A stretch of DNA of 48,055 nucleotides from Alphaproteobacteria bacterium (GCA_013152755.1 JAADFR010000003.1:1-48055), one strand, 5' to 3'. Positions 34,978 through 44,637 are shown, counted from the stretch's first letter. Notes: generated from the sequence alone by a model not told the origin. Program-made: numbers and translations.

Positions 34978-36741
34978 ATGACGCTTCGACTGATCACAAT
35001 CACCCTCTTATTACTGTGGGGACTTTCACCCGCCCATGCGGAAAAGCAAGCTGCCCCCATTAACCCTGAATTAAAAAAACACACCGAACATTTCCAGAAA
35101 AAAGTCTATAAGGTCGGCAACCGGGTCTATTCTGCGGTCGGCTATAGTCTGGCAAATATCATCATGATCGTCGGCGATGACGGGGTTATCGTGGTGGATA
35201 CCGGCACCCATCCCGGTGAAACCGCCGAGGCATGGGCCGCCCTTAGGAAAATGAGCGATAAGCCGGTAAAGGCTGTCGTCTATACCCATTTCCATCCGGA
35301 CCATTGGGGCGGCGTCAAGGCCATCATCACACAGGCACAGGTGGACAGCGGCGAGGTGAAAATCATCGCCCACCGCACCATGCTGAATAATGTTATTCAT
35401 CAGGGCGGCGCGGTCGGCCCTATCCTTGCCATGCGCACAGCCTATTCCTTTGGTCTGTTTTTATCGCCAGAGGATTCGGCAGGCATGAACCACGGAATAG
35501 GCCCGGTTGTCACCCCCGGCACATCCACCTTCATCCGCCCGAACATTTTTGTCGATGATCAGTTAAAGCTGAACATAGCAGGCGTTAAAATGACCTTTAA
35601 ACATGTACCAAGCGAAGCCCCGGACGAAATCGCGGTTTACCTTGAGGATGATAATATCCTGCTGTCCGCTGAGGCTATTCAGGGGCCGACCCTGCCCAAT
35701 ATCCACACCCTGCGCGGCACCAAGTTTCGCGACCCCTATCAATGGTATAAAAGCCTGGATATATTGCGGCAGTTCAAAGCCGAAAATCTGGTGCCCGCCC
35801 ACGGACAGCCCATCTACGGCGCCGCAAAGGTGGAAGAGGTCATCCGTATGACCCGCGACGGTATTCAGTTCATCCATGATCAGACTTTGCGTTATATGAA
35901 TAAGGGGGCAACCCCGGATGAGCTGGTGAATCTGGTTAAATTGCCGCCTTACCTCGCCAATTACACCCCCTACCTGCGGGAATATTACGGCACCGTAAAA
36001 CATGCTGTACGTCAGATATATAACGGTTATCTGGGCTGGTTTGCCGGTGACCCGGTTGACCTGAACCCGCTCCCAGTCGCAGAGGCCGCGCGGCGGACTA
36101 TTGACCTTATGGGCGGTCGAGACAAGGTTATGGACCATGCCAGACAAGCCATTAAGGCGCAGGACTATCAATGGGCCGCACAACTCGCCACATATCTGAT
36201 CCGCATCAATAACGACGATCAGGACGCCAGAACCCTCAAAGCCCGCGCCTTCCGGCAACTGGGCTATGCCTCCATGAATATCAACTGGCGGAGCTGGTAC
36301 CTGACGGCGGCCTATGAGCTGGAAGGCAAGATTGATCCCCGCCAAGACTTGATGCGGGCCGTTGGTTTCTTTTCCTCACCCGATATAATTGCCCAGTGGC
36401 CCCTGTCCAAAATACTGGAAGGCCTGTCCGTACGCCTGAATGTAGCGGCCTCTGAGAACAGCCATCTGAAAGTGAATTTCACCGCCATTGATACCAAAGA
36501 AAGTCACGGGCTGGAGATCCGCCGGGCTGTCCTGCAATTTCATCCCACAATCATATCTGATGCGCGCTTAACTATTCAGGCCCCGCGTCAGGCGATCATC
36601 GGGCTGCTGATGGGTAAATTATCGGTTGCGCAATTCACCGCCTTACCTGTAGTCTCTGTCACCGGGAATGTGGAGGAATTAAAGACCTTTATGGCTATGT
36701 TCGACCCCCTTCTGTCACCCATCCAACTTACCAATCACTAA
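34978..36741 (+). CDS. Secreted alkyl sulfatase-like metallo-hydrolase (SdsA1 type)
   Basis: This 587-residue protein has a signal peptide (cleavage after SPAHA) and a metallo-beta-lactamase domain with THFHPDHWGGVKAI. The further metal ligands of SdsA1-type alkylsulfatases are all recognisable: the Glu in SEAPDEIAVY, the Glu in LLSAEAIQGPTLPN and the His in VPAHGQPIYG. A helical dimerisation domain follows, and an SCP2-like C-terminal domain (about 470-585). The predicted role is hydrolysis of long-chain alkyl sulfates to alcohols in the periplasm. A GMC oxidoreductase follows 12 bases later. Confidence 0.88.
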   Translation: MTLRLITITLLLLWGLSPAHAEKQAAPINPELKKHTEHFQKKVYKVGNRVYSAVGYSLANIIMIVGDDGVIVVDTGTHPGETAEAWAALRKMSDKPVKAVVYTHFHPDHWGGVKAIITQAQVDSGEVKIIAHRTMLNNVIHQGGAVGPILAMRTAYSFGLFLSPEDSAGMNHGIGPVVTPGTSTFIRPNIFVDDQLKLNIAGVKMTFKHVPSEAPDEIAVYLEDDNILLSAEAIQGPTLPNIHTLRGTKFRDPYQWYKSLDILRQFKAENLVPAHGQPIYGAAKVEEVIRMTRDGIQFIHDQTLRYMNKGATPDELVNLVKLPPYLANYTPYLREYYGTVKHAVRQIYNGYLGWFAGDPVDLNPLPVAEAARRTIDLMGGRDKVMDHARQAIKAQDYQWAAQLATYLIRINNDDQDARTLKARAFRQLGYASMNINWRSWYLTAAYELEGKIDPRQDLMRAVGFFSSPDIIAQWPLSKILEGLSVRLNVAASENSHLKVNFTAIDTKESHGLEIRRAVLQFHPTIISDARLTIQAPRQAIIGLLMGKLSVAQFTALPVVSVTGNVEELKTFMAMFDPLLSPIQLTNH

Positions 36742-36753
36742 GGAACGCCCGTT

Positions 36754-38349
36754 ATGGAAGAATATGATTACATCATTATTGGCGGCGGGTCTGCCGGGTG
36801 CGTATTGGCGCGAAGGCTGGTGGAGGCGGGGCATCATGTTTGCCTGCTGGAGGCCGGAAAGAAAGACAAAAGCCCCCTGATCCATATCCCGCTGGGTGTG
36901 GCTGCCATTCTGCCAACCAAACATGTGAATTGGGCCTTTGAGACGGAACCACAGCCGGGCCTTAACGGGCGGCGCGGCTATCAACCACGGGGCAAAACCC
37001 TCGGCGGGTCCAGCAGCATCAACGCCATGCTTTACGTACGCGGGCACCGCAGTGACTATGATGACTGGGCGGCATTGGGCAATGCGGGTTGGGGCTATGA
37101 TGATATTCTGCCCTATTTCAAAAAGGCGGAAAATAACGAACGCGGAGCCGATGATTTTCACGGCACCAGCGGCCCGTTGAATGTGGCCGATCAACGAAGC
37201 CCTATCCCCTTTAATGAGAATTTCATCGAAGATGCCAAGGAGCTGCAACATAGCTTTAACCCGGATTTTAACGGAGAGCGGCAGGAAGGCATCGGCCCCT
37301 ATCAGGTCACCCAGATCAACGGTCAGAGATGCAGTGCGGCCGTGGCCTACCTTAAACCGATCCGAAACCATCCGAAGCTGAATATCATTACCCAAGCCCA
37401 TACATCTAAACTGGTCTTTGACGGGGCGCGCTGTGTCGGTGTGAATTATATACATCACGGCAATAAGAAAACCGTACGCGCCCGCGCGGAAGTCATTCTG
37501 TCCGCCGGGGCCTTTGGGACGCCGCAAATTCTTATGCTGTCCGGCATTGGCCCGGCAGAGAAAATTAAAAAACACGGTATTGAAGTTCGCAACGACCTAC
37601 CGGGCGTGGGCGCGAATTTTCAGGATCACATAGATTATGTGGCCGGATATAAGGCCCGGTCGCTGGACCTGATCGGCTTTTCCCTGCCCGGTTTCGTTAA
37701 AATGACTGCTGAGGCCATTCGCTATGCCTTCACACGGCGCGGGATTTTGGCCTCAAGCGTGGCCGAAACGGGCGGTTTTTTAAAAACCGACCCTGCCCTT
37801 GACCGCCCGGACATCCAACTGCATTTCGTGAACGGGCTTGTGGACGACCATAACCGTACCCTCCATTGGGGCCATGGGTTCAGTTGCCATGTCTGCCTCC
37901 TGCGGCCAAAGAGCAGAGGCACCGTTGATCTCCATAATGCTGACCCTCTGGCACCGCCCAGAATAGACCCGGCCTTTTTCAAGGAACGGGCGGATATGGA
38001 TGTGATGATCAAGGGCTATAAAATCATGGATAAGATCATGAATGGCCCGCGATTAAGTTCTCAGGTAACCGAAAATCTATTCAGCCCCGATAGCCACAGT
38101 GATACGGACATAGAACAGATGATCCGAAATCGGGCGGACACCGTATATCACCCGGTTGGCACCGCAAAAATGGGCCATGACAGCATGGCCGTGGTCGCCC
38201 CGGACAGCCTGAAGGTTCATGGTATTGATGGCCTGCGGGTGGTGGATGCCTCTATCATGCCAACCCTGATCGGCGGCAACACCAACGCCCCGACCATTAT
38301 GATCGCCGAAAAGGCCAGTGATATGATTTTGGGGAACAGTCAGGGGTAA
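36754..38349 (+). CDS. GMC-family FAD-dependent alcohol/choline dehydrogenase
   Basis: This 531-residue flavoenzyme has the FAD motif YIIIGGGSAGCVLARRL with LLEAG at residues about 5-33. GMC signatures are GGSSSINAMLYVRGHRSDYD and GAFGTPQILMLSGIGP. The C-terminal catalytic His is in VYHPVGTAKMG, with GGNTNAPTIMIAEKA. Relatives oxidise alcohols to aldehydes. Directly after the alkylsulfatase gene, it could oxidise the alcohol released there; that link is inferred, and the enzyme has no signal peptide. Confidence 0.92.
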   Translation: MEEYDYIIIGGGSAGCVLARRLVEAGHHVCLLEAGKKDKSPLIHIPLGVAAILPTKHVNWAFETEPQPGLNGRRGYQPRGKTLGGSSSINAMLYVRGHRSDYDDWAALGNAGWGYDDILPYFKKAENNERGADDFHGTSGPLNVADQRSPIPFNENFIEDAKELQHSFNPDFNGERQEGIGPYQVTQINGQRCSAAVAYLKPIRNHPKLNIITQAHTSKLVFDGARCVGVNYIHHGNKKTVRARAEVILSAGAFGTPQILMLSGIGPAEKIKKHGIEVRNDLPGVGANFQDHIDYVAGYKARSLDLIGFSLPGFVKMTAEAIRYAFTRRGILASSVAETGGFLKTDPALDRPDIQLHFVNGLVDDHNRTLHWGHGFSCHVCLLRPKSRGTVDLHNADPLAPPRIDPAFFKERADMDVMIKGYKIMDKIMNGPRLSSQVTENLFSPDSHSDTDIEQMIRNRADTVYHPVGTAKMGHDSMAVVAPDSLKVHGIDGLRVVDASIMPTLIGGNTNAPTIMIAEKASDMILGNSQG

Positions 38350-38355
38350 AAATAA

Positions 38356-38445
38356 TGGTAGAGAGGAAGGGATTCGAACCCTCGATACCCGTGAAGGTAT
38401 ACTCCCTTAGCAGGGGAGCGCTTTCGACCACTCAGCCACCTCTCA
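38356..38445 (-). tRNA. tRNA-Ser(GCU), CCA encoded, altered first acceptor pair
   Basis: Read on the minus strand, the anticodon stem CTCCC/GGGAG encloses CTGCTAA with anticodon GCT (38409-38411). A long variable arm ATACC/GGTAT, as in serine tRNAs, and T arm GAGGG-TTCGAAT-CCCTT follow. The acceptor pairs GAGAGG/CCTCTC (6 bp), then T, A and CCA at the 3' end (38356-38358). With the nearest 5' copy, base pair 1:72 would be T:T and the discriminator A instead of the usual G. An 11-bp duplication covers the 5' end. Confidence 0.9.
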
Positions 38446-38455
38446 GCCACCTCTC
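38434..38455 (-). repeat. 11-bp tandem duplication at the tRNA-Ser 5' end
   Basis: On the minus strand GAGAGGTGGCT occurs twice in tandem (38445-38455 and 38434-38444), preceded by G. The unit covers six acceptor-stem bases and the start of the D arm. The outer copy, GGAGAGG, would restore a standard first base, but it is 11 bases too far from the D loop. Confidence 0.9.
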
Positions 38456-38620
38456 CGCCGCCGTTTTTAGTGAGGAAAACCAATGAAGTCAAAGGGTTTT
38501 TATATTAAAATGCAAAAACGGCTGAATTGCACCAATATGCACCAGATTGCGCCTTTTAAGCCGCAATAGATTTATATTTTGTTCCGTAACATTATATTGA
38601 GAAATGGAAAAACCTATGAT

Positions 38621-38760
38621 AAAAAAAAGGCCACTCAAAACGAGTGGCCCAAGTCTAGGGAGGAAACTGTCTTTTGCCTATAGTCAACCGATTGGGTATT
38701 TTGAAAGTGTAAAACTTTCCCATTATCTACCGGGTTATAGGCCAAAAGTGTAAAATGTTA
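38621..38760 (-). ncRNA. Candidate small RNA ending in an orphan terminator
   Basis: On the minus strand the stem GGCCACTC/GAGTGGCC (38629-38649, loop GTTTT) is followed by eight T residues, a clean Rho-independent terminator with no gene upstream on that strand. About 15 bases before the stem lies TTTCCTCCC, an anti-Shine-Dalgarno stretch that in alphaproteobacterial small RNAs is often the target-binding loop. Two copies of TTTTACACTTT (38745-38755, 38704-38714) lie further upstream. The 5' end is unknown and the limits are approximate. Confidence 0.45.
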
Positions 38761-38837
38761 TGCTACTATATATGACGCCGCCCCGGACAACGGACCCCCA
38801 TAGCTTTCCTGAAAATAATTTCAAGTAGCCCTGAAAC

Positions 38838-39377
38838 ATGACCATATCCCATAAAACCGACCGGCTGTATTTTGCCATGATGACCAAAGATGACGGAGAT
38901 TTGATGCTTAATCTGGACAGCGATCCAGAAGTCATGCGCCATATCACCCATGGTAAAACCACCACTGCGGCGGAAATGCGGGATTTTTATATTCCCCGCA
39001 TGCTCAGCTATTACAATCCCGCCAAAGGCTGGGGGTTATGGAAGGCATTTCGCCGGACGGATGATGAATTTATCGGCTGGTTTCTGCTGCGCCCCATGGC
39101 CGATGACCCTCAGGCGGTCGAGATTGGCTGGCGGTTCAAGCAGGAGTTCTGGGGGATGGGATATGGCACCGAAGGGGCGCGCCTGTTCCGGGATCATGCC
39201 TTTGGTCAGGATAATGTCCGAAAGCTGGTGGCAATAGCCTTGCCGGAAAATAAAGGCTCACGCCGGATTATGGAAAAAATCGGCATGAGCTATATTAAAA
39301 CCTATAGTCACAAAGACCCACAATTTCCGGCGGAAACCGTCGTCTTATATGAAATGGTCAATGTTCTTAGTGAGTAG
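38838..39377 (+). CDS. GNAT-family N-acetyltransferase (RimJ/RimL-like)
   Basis: This 179-residue protein has the N-terminal TDRLYFAMMTKDDGDLMLNL of RimJ/RimL-type acetyltransferases. The acetyl-CoA loop region is WGMGYGTEGARLFRDHAF, and ENKGSRRIMEKIGMSY is motif B. Substrates in this group include protein N-termini and small amines; none can be inferred here. Its 3' end overlaps the convergent Sel1-repeat gene by 11 bases. Confidence 0.9.
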   Translation: MTISHKTDRLYFAMMTKDDGDLMLNLDSDPEVMRHITHGKTTTAAEMRDFYIPRMLSYYNPAKGWGLWKAFRRTDDEFIGWFLLRPMADDPQAVEIGWRFKQEFWGMGYGTEGARLFRDHAFGQDNVRKLVAIALPENKGSRRIMEKIGMSYIKTYSHKDPQFPAETVVLYEMVNVLSE

Positions 39378-39636
39378 CCAGCCATTCGCGCGCCATGCGC
39401 TGGGCGGCGGAAATTTCCTGATGAGACATATCTTCAGCAATTTCAGCCCGGTCGATCTGAGCACTTTTCATGCCACGAATGGCCGCCAGATTAAACCATT
39501 TATGGGCTTCGATATAATCCTGATCAACACCCTGCCCGATTGAATATAGCAATCCTAGGTCATACAGGGCTTCCCTGGTGCCGGCCTCCGCCTGTTCAAT
39601 ACAGTTTTCAACATATGAAAAATCTACTTGTCCCAT
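39367..39636 (-). CDS. Small Sel1-repeat protein
   Basis: This 89-residue protein contains one Sel1/TPR-type helical repeat: EALYDLGLLYSIGQGVDQDY, then IEAHKWFNLAAIRGMKSAQ. Such repeats mediate protein contacts, and the function here is unknown. The start at 39636 is preferred for AAGG/GGAG just upstream; 39651 is possible. It ends convergent with the GNAT gene. Confidence 0.8.
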   Translation of the reverse strand: MGQVDFSYVENCIEQAEAGTREALYDLGLLYSIGQGVDQDYIEAHKWFNLAAIRGMKSAQIDRAEIAEDMSHQEISAAQRMAREWLATH

Positions 39637-39787
39637 TACCTTACACTCCATTTTTTTATCATTTAAACTGTTGCCTTATTCGGCTTTTCCAGTTTCCCTG
39701 ATAAGCAGGGTGCATCAATTTAGGTAAACATAAAGTTAACGATGGAAAAAATATTATAAGTTATTGTTTTTAAAGTAATTTTAAAAT

Positions 39788-39819
39788 AAAAAAAGCGAAC
39801 CTTAACGCGGTTCGCTTTT
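39788..39819 (-). terminator. Terminator of the lipoprotein gene
   Basis: AAAAGCGAACC (39791-39801) pairs with GGTTCGCTTTT (39809-39819). On the minus strand the stem continues into a T-rich run of seven T, A and four T. It lies about 25 bases after the lipoprotein stop. It may work in both directions. Confidence 0.85.
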
Positions 39820-39843
39820 TAATATTAACTATATTGAGCAGAA

Positions 39844-40182
39844 TTATTGAGGAAGATTTTTCTTTAATTCTTCCTCTGCCTTCTTCTTGGCTTCGTCAAT
39901 GGCGCTTTGTTTGGCATCTGCGGCAGCAGCCTCTGCTTTGGCCTTGCCCTCGTCCATCATTTCGCCCGCTTTTTCTTTGACTTCATCAACCATTACTGCG
40001 GCTTTCTCTTTCGCCACATCCATAGAAGATTGCTCGGAGGCAGCCGCATCGCTGGCGGCTTCCGTGGCCGCAGCGGGTGCCGCAGCCTTGTCATCATTGT
40101 CACCGCAGCCTGATAAGCCAAAGGCCGCTACGGCGGATATTGTGGATACAGCTAAGATTTTCTTCAGGTCATATTTCGTCAT
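39844..40182 (-). CDS. Small Ala/Lys/Glu-rich lipoprotein
   Basis: This 112-residue protein has a lipoprotein signal peptide with lipobox FGLSGC, then GDNDDK. After an Ala/Ser-rich spacer the rest is a continuous amphipathic helix of Ala, Lys and Glu, with 11-residue-like repeats (VDEVKEKAGEMMDEGKAKAE). It looks like an envelope lipoprotein with an apolipoprotein/LEA-like helix. The aspartate at mature position 3 (CGD) needs care in predicting the target membrane. The start at 40182 has AGGGGAA upstream; the extension to 40239 is rejected. Confidence 0.85.
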   Translation of the reverse strand: MTKYDLKKILAVSTISAVAAFGLSGCGDNDDKAAAPAAATEAASDAAASEQSSMDVAKEKAAVMVDEVKEKAGEMMDEGKAKAEAAAADAKQSAIDEAKKKAEEELKKNLPQ

Positions 40183-40282
40183 GGTTCTTCCCCTACCATT
40201 TGTGTTGCACGAAAAAGGACACCGACGGCATCCTTTCACGAAGACAGTATAGTATATGGTTAATTATGGCAAATTTATGATC

Positions 40283-41764
40283 TTAACCGTCAAGTTTAGG
40301 ACGGAGGAGCTGGTTTACCACCTGCGGATTGGCCTTGCCCTGCGTTTTCTTCATGACCTGACCGACAAAGAAACCAAACAGCTTGTCCTTACCGCCGCGA
40401 TATTGTTCTACCTTATCCTGATTTTCAGCCAGAATTTCATCTATCATCGCCTCAATGGCCCCGGTATCGGAAACCTGTTTCAGGCCTTTTTCCTCAACAA
40501 TCTGTTCCGGTGCCTGCCCGGTTTCAATCATGATTTCAAACACATCCTTGGCAATACGGCCCGAGATCGTACCGTCCACCTGCAAGGCCAGAAGCTCCGC
40601 CCCGTGGGCCGTTGAAATAGGGCTGTCGATGATGGGCTTGCCCGCCTTCTTCAAGGCTCCAAACAGATCAACAATGACCCAGTTGGCGGCCTGTGTCGCG
40701 ATCTTTGCCTTATCCTGCCCGCACTTCGCGGACAGTTCCACCAGCAGATCCTCAAAATAATCGGCATTTTCCTTTTCCGCCACCAGAACGGCGGCGTTAT
40801 AATCGGAAATACCGAGGTCTTCCACGAAACGCGCCTTCTTGGCGTCCGGCAATTCAGGCATATTTTTAGCCAGCTCATCCACGTAATCCTGGCTGAATTC
40901 CAAAGGCAACAGGTCCGGGTCCGGGAAATAGCGGTAATCATGGGCCTCTTCCTTGGACCGCAGGCTGCTTGTGGTGCCGGTGGCCGGGTCGAACTGGCGG
41001 GTTTCCTGCGCCACCTCACCGCCGTCTTCCAGAATATCAATCTGTCGGCGGGTTTCAAAGTCGATCACCTGCATCATAAAGCGGATAGAATTTACATTCT
41101 TGGTTTCACTGCGGGTGCCAAGTTCAGCCCCCGGGCGGCGAACGGACACATTCACATCGGCGCGCATGGACCCCTGATCCATATTACCGTCACAAGTCCC
41201 GGCATAGCGCACCAACGTCCTGATTTTGCGGAAATAAGCCCCGGCTTCCTCGGCACTACGCATATCAGGCTTGGAGACAATCTCCATAAGCGCAACCCCG
41301 CAGCGATTCAAATCCACATAGGTCTGGCTAGGGTGCTGGTCATGCATGGATTTTCCCGCATCCTGTTCCAAGTGCAACCGTTCCACACCAATGGACTTGG
41401 TCGAGCCATCATCCAGCGTGATCTCCATAACCCCCTCGCCCACGATGGGGTCTTTAAACTGAGAAATCTGATAACCTTGCGGCAGATCCGCGTAAAAATA
41501 GTTTTTCCGGTCAAAGACGGACCGCAGGTTAATCTCGCATCCCATGGCCAGCCCGGTACGGATGGCCTGTCGGATACATTCCTCATTGATCACCGGCAAC
41601 ATGCCGGGCATGGCGCTACAGACAAAACTCACCTGTGTGTTTGGCTCCGCGCCGAATTTTGTTGAGGAACCGGAAAACAGTTTGGCCTCTGACAAGACCT
41701 GTGCATGTATTTCCAGCCCAATAACAACTTCCCATTCGCCGGTGGCACCCTGAATATATTTCGC
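40283..41764 (-). CDS. gatB: Aspartyl/glutamyl-tRNA(Asn/Gln) amidotransferase subunit B
   Basis: This 493-residue GatB kinase subunit phosphorylates and amidates mischarged Glu-tRNA(Gln) (and Asp-tRNA(Asn)). The start at 41764, [20 protein letters not shown], is typical; the extension to 41785 overlaps gatA. Core motifs are [33 protein letters not shown] and [17 protein letters not shown], with a C-terminal YqeY-like tail domain (about 340-493). It begins 2 bases after the gatA stop, in the operon gatC-gatA-gatB. Confidence 0.97.
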   Translation of the reverse strand, partial: AKYIQGATGEWEVVIGLEIHAQVLSEAKLFSGSSTKFGAEPNTQVSFVCSAMPGMLPVINEECIRQAIRTGLAMGCEINLRSVFDRKNYFYADLPQGYQISQFKDPIVGEGVMEITLDDGSTKSIGVERLHLEQDAGKSMHDQHPSQTYVDLNRCGVALMEIVSKPDMRSAEEAGAYFRKIRTLVRYAGTCDGNMDQGSMRADVNVSVRRPGAELGTRSETKNVNSIRFMMQVIDFETRRQIDILEDGGEVAQETRQFDPATGTTSSLRSKEEAHDYRYFPDPDLLPLEFSQDYVDELAKNMPELPDAKKARFVEDLGISDYNAAVLVAEKENADYFEDLLVELSAKCGQDKAKIATQAANWVIVDLFGALKKAGKPIIDSPISTAHGAELLALQVDGTISGRIAKDVFEIMIETGQAPEQIVEEKGLKQVSDTGAIEAMIDEILAENQDKVEQYRGGKDKLFGFFVGQVMKKTQGKANPQVVNQLLRPKLDG

Positions 41765-41766
41765 CA

Positions 41767-43263
41767 TTATTTCTCTCCCCACCATACTTTGGGTGTTGCA
41801 GTAAATCCGGCGGCATGTTCCAGAACATGGGCCGCCCGGAACATGGTTTCCTCATCAAATGCCCGTCCGATCAATTGCAGACCCAATGGCATGGCATCCG
41901 CGCTCAGACCCGCCGGAACCGAAATGGCCGGAAGCCCCGCAAGGCTCGCCGGAACCGTGAAAACATCATTCAGATACATGGCAATGGGATCATCGCTTTT
42001 CTCCCCCATGGCAAAGGCCGCACTGGGCGCCGTAGGGGTCAGAATGACATCCACCTGTTCATAGGCTTTGGCAAAATCCTGTGCAATCAGGGTGCGGATT
42101 TTCTGGGCTTTCAGATAATAGGCGTCATAATAACCCGCTGATAACACATAGGTGCCGATCAGAATCCGGCGTTTGACCTCATCGCCAAAGCCCTCGGCAC
42201 GGGTGTTCTTATACATGCCCGGCAAGCCATCACCCTCAACTCGCAAGCCATATTTCACCCCGTCATAACGGGCCAGATTGGACGAGGCCTCGGCTGGGGC
42301 CACAATATAATAGGTCGGCAAAGCATATTTGGTATGGGGCAGGCTGATGTCGATGATCTCGGCCCCCGCATCCTTCAGCCACGCAATGCCCTGTTGCCAG
42401 AGCTTTTCAATCTCATCCGGCATACCATCCATGCGGTATTCTTTGGGAATGCCGATCTTCATGCCGCGAATATCCCCGGTCAGGGCATGTTCGTAATTGG
42501 GTACGGTGCGTTCAACAGATGTGCTGTCTTTCACATCATAGCTGGCCATGCTTTCCATCATGATCGCCGCATCGCGGACCGTCCTGGTGATCGGTCCCGC
42601 CTGATCCAGAGATGATGCAAAAGCAATCATACCCCAGCGGGAACAACGCCCGTAAGTCGGCTTCATCCCAACAAGGCCGGTAAAGGCCGCAGGCTGACGA
42701 ATAGAACCACCGGTATCCGTACCTGTCGCCGCAATGGCCATATGACCCGCCACGGCGGCAACGGAGCCACCGGAGGAACCACCGGGCACATAGTCTCTCG
42801 AATCCAGCGTACCGTCCGCCTTTGTCGCCCGCCACGGGTTTTTCACCGGGCCGTAAAAGCTGGTTTCATTGGATGAGCCCATGGCGAACTCATCCATATT
42901 GGTCTTGCCCAGCATCACCGCCCCGTCCTGCCACAGGTTTGCAGTAACGGTGGATTCATACTTTGGTTTAAAGCCATTCAGAATATGGCTGGCCGAACAG
43001 CTATGAACATCTTTGGTACAATAAAGGTCTTTCACCGCCACCGGAATTCCGGTCATACCTGTGGCATTGCCGCCCCGGATCATATGATCCGCCTTGTCCG
43101 CCATATCCAGCGCCATATCGGCGGTTTCCACGATATAGCTGTTCAGCTCCCGTCCCTGTTCCATGGCCTTCAAATGCTGCGCGGTCATTTCGCGGGCGGT
43201 AAAGTCCCCCTTGGCCAGCCCGTCACGGGCCTCGGCGAGGGTTAATCTGGTTAATTCGCTCAT
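41767..43263 (-). CDS. gatA: Aspartyl/glutamyl-tRNA(Asn/Gln) amidotransferase subunit A
   Basis: This 498-residue amidase releases ammonia from glutamine for the GatCAB complex. The amidase triad is visible: Lys in [12 protein letters not shown], cis-Ser in [16 protein letters not shown] and nucleophile Ser in [14 protein letters not shown]. The protein is full length. It lies 10 bases after gatC, and gatB follows 2 bases later. Confidence 0.97.
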   Translation of the reverse strand: MSELTRLTLAEARDGLAKGDFTAREMTAQHLKAMEQGRELNSYIVETADMALDMADKADHMIRGGNATGMTGIPVAVKDLYCTKDVHSCSASHILNGFKPKYESTVTANLWQDGAVMLGKTNMDEFAMGSSNETSFYGPVKNPWRATKADGTLDSRDYVPGGSSGGSVAAVAGHMAIAATGTDTGGSIRQPAAFTGLVGMKPTYGRCSRWGMIAFASSLDQAGPITRTVRDAAIMMESMASYDVKDSTSVERTVPNYEHALTGDIRGMKIGIPKEYRMDGMPDEIEKLWQQGIAWLKDAGAEIIDISLPHTKYALPTYYIVAPAEASSNLARYDGVKYGLRVEGDGLPGMYKNTRAEGFGDEVKRRILIGTYVLSAGYYDAYYLKAQKIRTLIAQDFAKAYEQVDVILTPTAPSAAFAMGEKSDDPIAMYLNDVFTVPASLAGLPAISVPAGLSADAMPLGLQLIGRAFDEETMFRAAHVLEHAAGFTATPKVWWGEK

Positions 43264-43273
43264 ATCTCTGCCC

Positions 43274-43561
43274 CTACTCGATTACTTTTGGCACGCTGAA
43301 AAAGCCATGCTCTGTACTTGGCGCATTGGCCAGAATATCGTCCCGGTAGCCCCCATCCGTGACCTTGTCAGCCCGCCACGGCAGGTCAACCTCAACCACA
43401 CTGGTCATAGGGGCCACGCCATCGGTATTGACTTCTGACAGTTGTTCAATCCAGTCAAGGATATTATTCAGCTCCCCCGCCAGAGGGGCAAGCTCCTCTT
43501 CCCGAACCGCAATACGGGCCAAATCCGCGATTTTCGCCACGGTTTTTATATCTACAGACAT
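43274..43561 (-). CDS. gatC: Aspartyl/glutamyl-tRNA(Asn/Gln) amidotransferase subunit C
   Basis: This 95-residue subunit stabilises GatA-GatB. The start [19 protein letters not shown] and [19 protein letters not shown] are family-typical, as is the C-terminal [15 protein letters not shown]...FFSVPKVIE. It is the first gene of the gatCAB operon. The 275 bases upstream to modA contain no visible gene; promoters for both units must lie there. Confidence 0.95.
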   Translation of the reverse strand: MSVDIKTVAKIADLARIAVREEELAPLAGELNNILDWIEQLSEVNTDGVAPMTSVVEVDLPWRADKVTDGGYRDDILANAPSTEHGFFSVPKVIE

Positions 43562-43836
43562 TTTTTCCGGTCTTTCCTGATCTTAGAAGATTCCTGAGTA
43601 TTCTCGTGGCGGAAATTAACACCGGGCATCGGCTTCTGCAAGCACAATGACCAAGATTACGGTTCAAGCCGGTTAATTTTATTTGATTATGTTGACTCCC
43701 ACTGGAAGATATACGAAAAATACAGCTGTGATTTGAACATTGCCCGCCCGTCAGACTGTTAAATTGTCGCGGCAGGCACTTGAAAAACAACCCTTTTATG
43801 GCGCACCTGTTTTATATATGCGCAGAATGGACATGA

Positions 43837-44637
43837 ATGATGGGCCTTGCCCCGAGGTACCTGTATATTTTCTTTCAGGCCGTTATTTTGCTGTTATTTG
43901 CCATGCCGGTCCCCTCATCTGCGGGACAGGGGAGTGTGCTTCATGTGGCGGTGGCCAGCAATTTCCTGTTTCCCCTTAAACAGCTGGCCAAAGACTTTCA
44001 GACCGAAACCGGGATCCAGCTGGTCATCAGCGGTGGCTCTACCGGCATGCTTTATGCCCAGATTTCACATGGGGCCCCCTATGATATATTTCTCGCCGCA
44101 GATGAAAGGCGGCCCCGGCTCCTTGTGGAAAAGGGCTTTGCGGTAAAATTAAGCCGGACAGACTATGCCTACGGCCATATTATTTTGTGGGGCAATGACC
44201 GGCAAATGACGCCTGAGAAAGAGTCCATTCTCTGTCTGAACAAGATGAAACAATCGGGACGGCTGGCCATTGCCAATCCCAAAACGGCCCCTTACGGCAT
44301 GGCGGCCCGGGAAAGCCTGCGGGCCCTTGACCTGTGGGATAGGGTTAAATCCCGGCTTGTCTATGGCAATAATATTGCCCATACATTTCAGTTTGTGGAT
44401 ACCGGAAACGTGGATTTCGGCATTGTTGCCCTGTCAGAATATCTGCGCATGGGCCAAAACAGGCCGGGATGCATATGGACCATTCCGAGCACATTTTACA
44501 CGCCCATCGCCCAACAGGCCGTTATCCTGAAAAGGTCAAAAGAAAAAAATAACGCAAAGAAATTTATCGCCTTTTTAACCAGTGATAAAATCCAAAAATC
44601 CCTTGAAAGCCTTGGATATGGAAAACCTGATGCCTGA
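43837..44637 (+). CDS. modA: Molybdate ABC transporter, substrate-binding protein
   Basis: This 266-residue periplasmic binding protein has a signal peptide (hydrophobic core IFFQAVILLLFAMPV, cleavage near SSAG). VLHVAVASNFLFPLKQLAKD, ISGGSTGMLYAQISHGAPYD and AADERRPRLL match ModA, with the oxyanion-binding serines. NPKTAPYGMAARESLRAL is also typical. It overlaps modB by 8 bases. No ModE-type site was recognised upstream. Confidence 0.93.
   Translation: MMGLAPRYLYIFFQAVILLLFAMPVPSSAGQGSVLHVAVASNFLFPLKQLAKDFQTETGIQLVISGGSTGMLYAQISHGAPYDIFLAADERRPRLLVEKGFAVKLSRTDYAYGHIILWGNDRQMTPEKESILCLNKMKQSGRLAIANPKTAPYGMAARESLRALDLWDRVKSRLVYGNNIAHTFQFVDTGNVDFGIVALSEYLRMGQNRPGCIWTIPSTFYTPIAQQAVILKRSKEKNNAKKFIAFLTSDKIQKSLESLGYGKPDA

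Noticed and set aside
36715-37575. 286-residue minus-strand frame
   Set aside because: It is antisense to the GMC oxidoreductase and matches no family.
38735-38965. 76-residue minus-strand frame before the GNAT gene
   Set aside because: Most of it is antisense to the GNAT gene and the rest is regulatory-looking sequence.
43562-43836. Molybdate-responsive ModE site or Moco riboswitch upstream of modA
   Set aside because: No matching palindrome or structured leader was found by eye.
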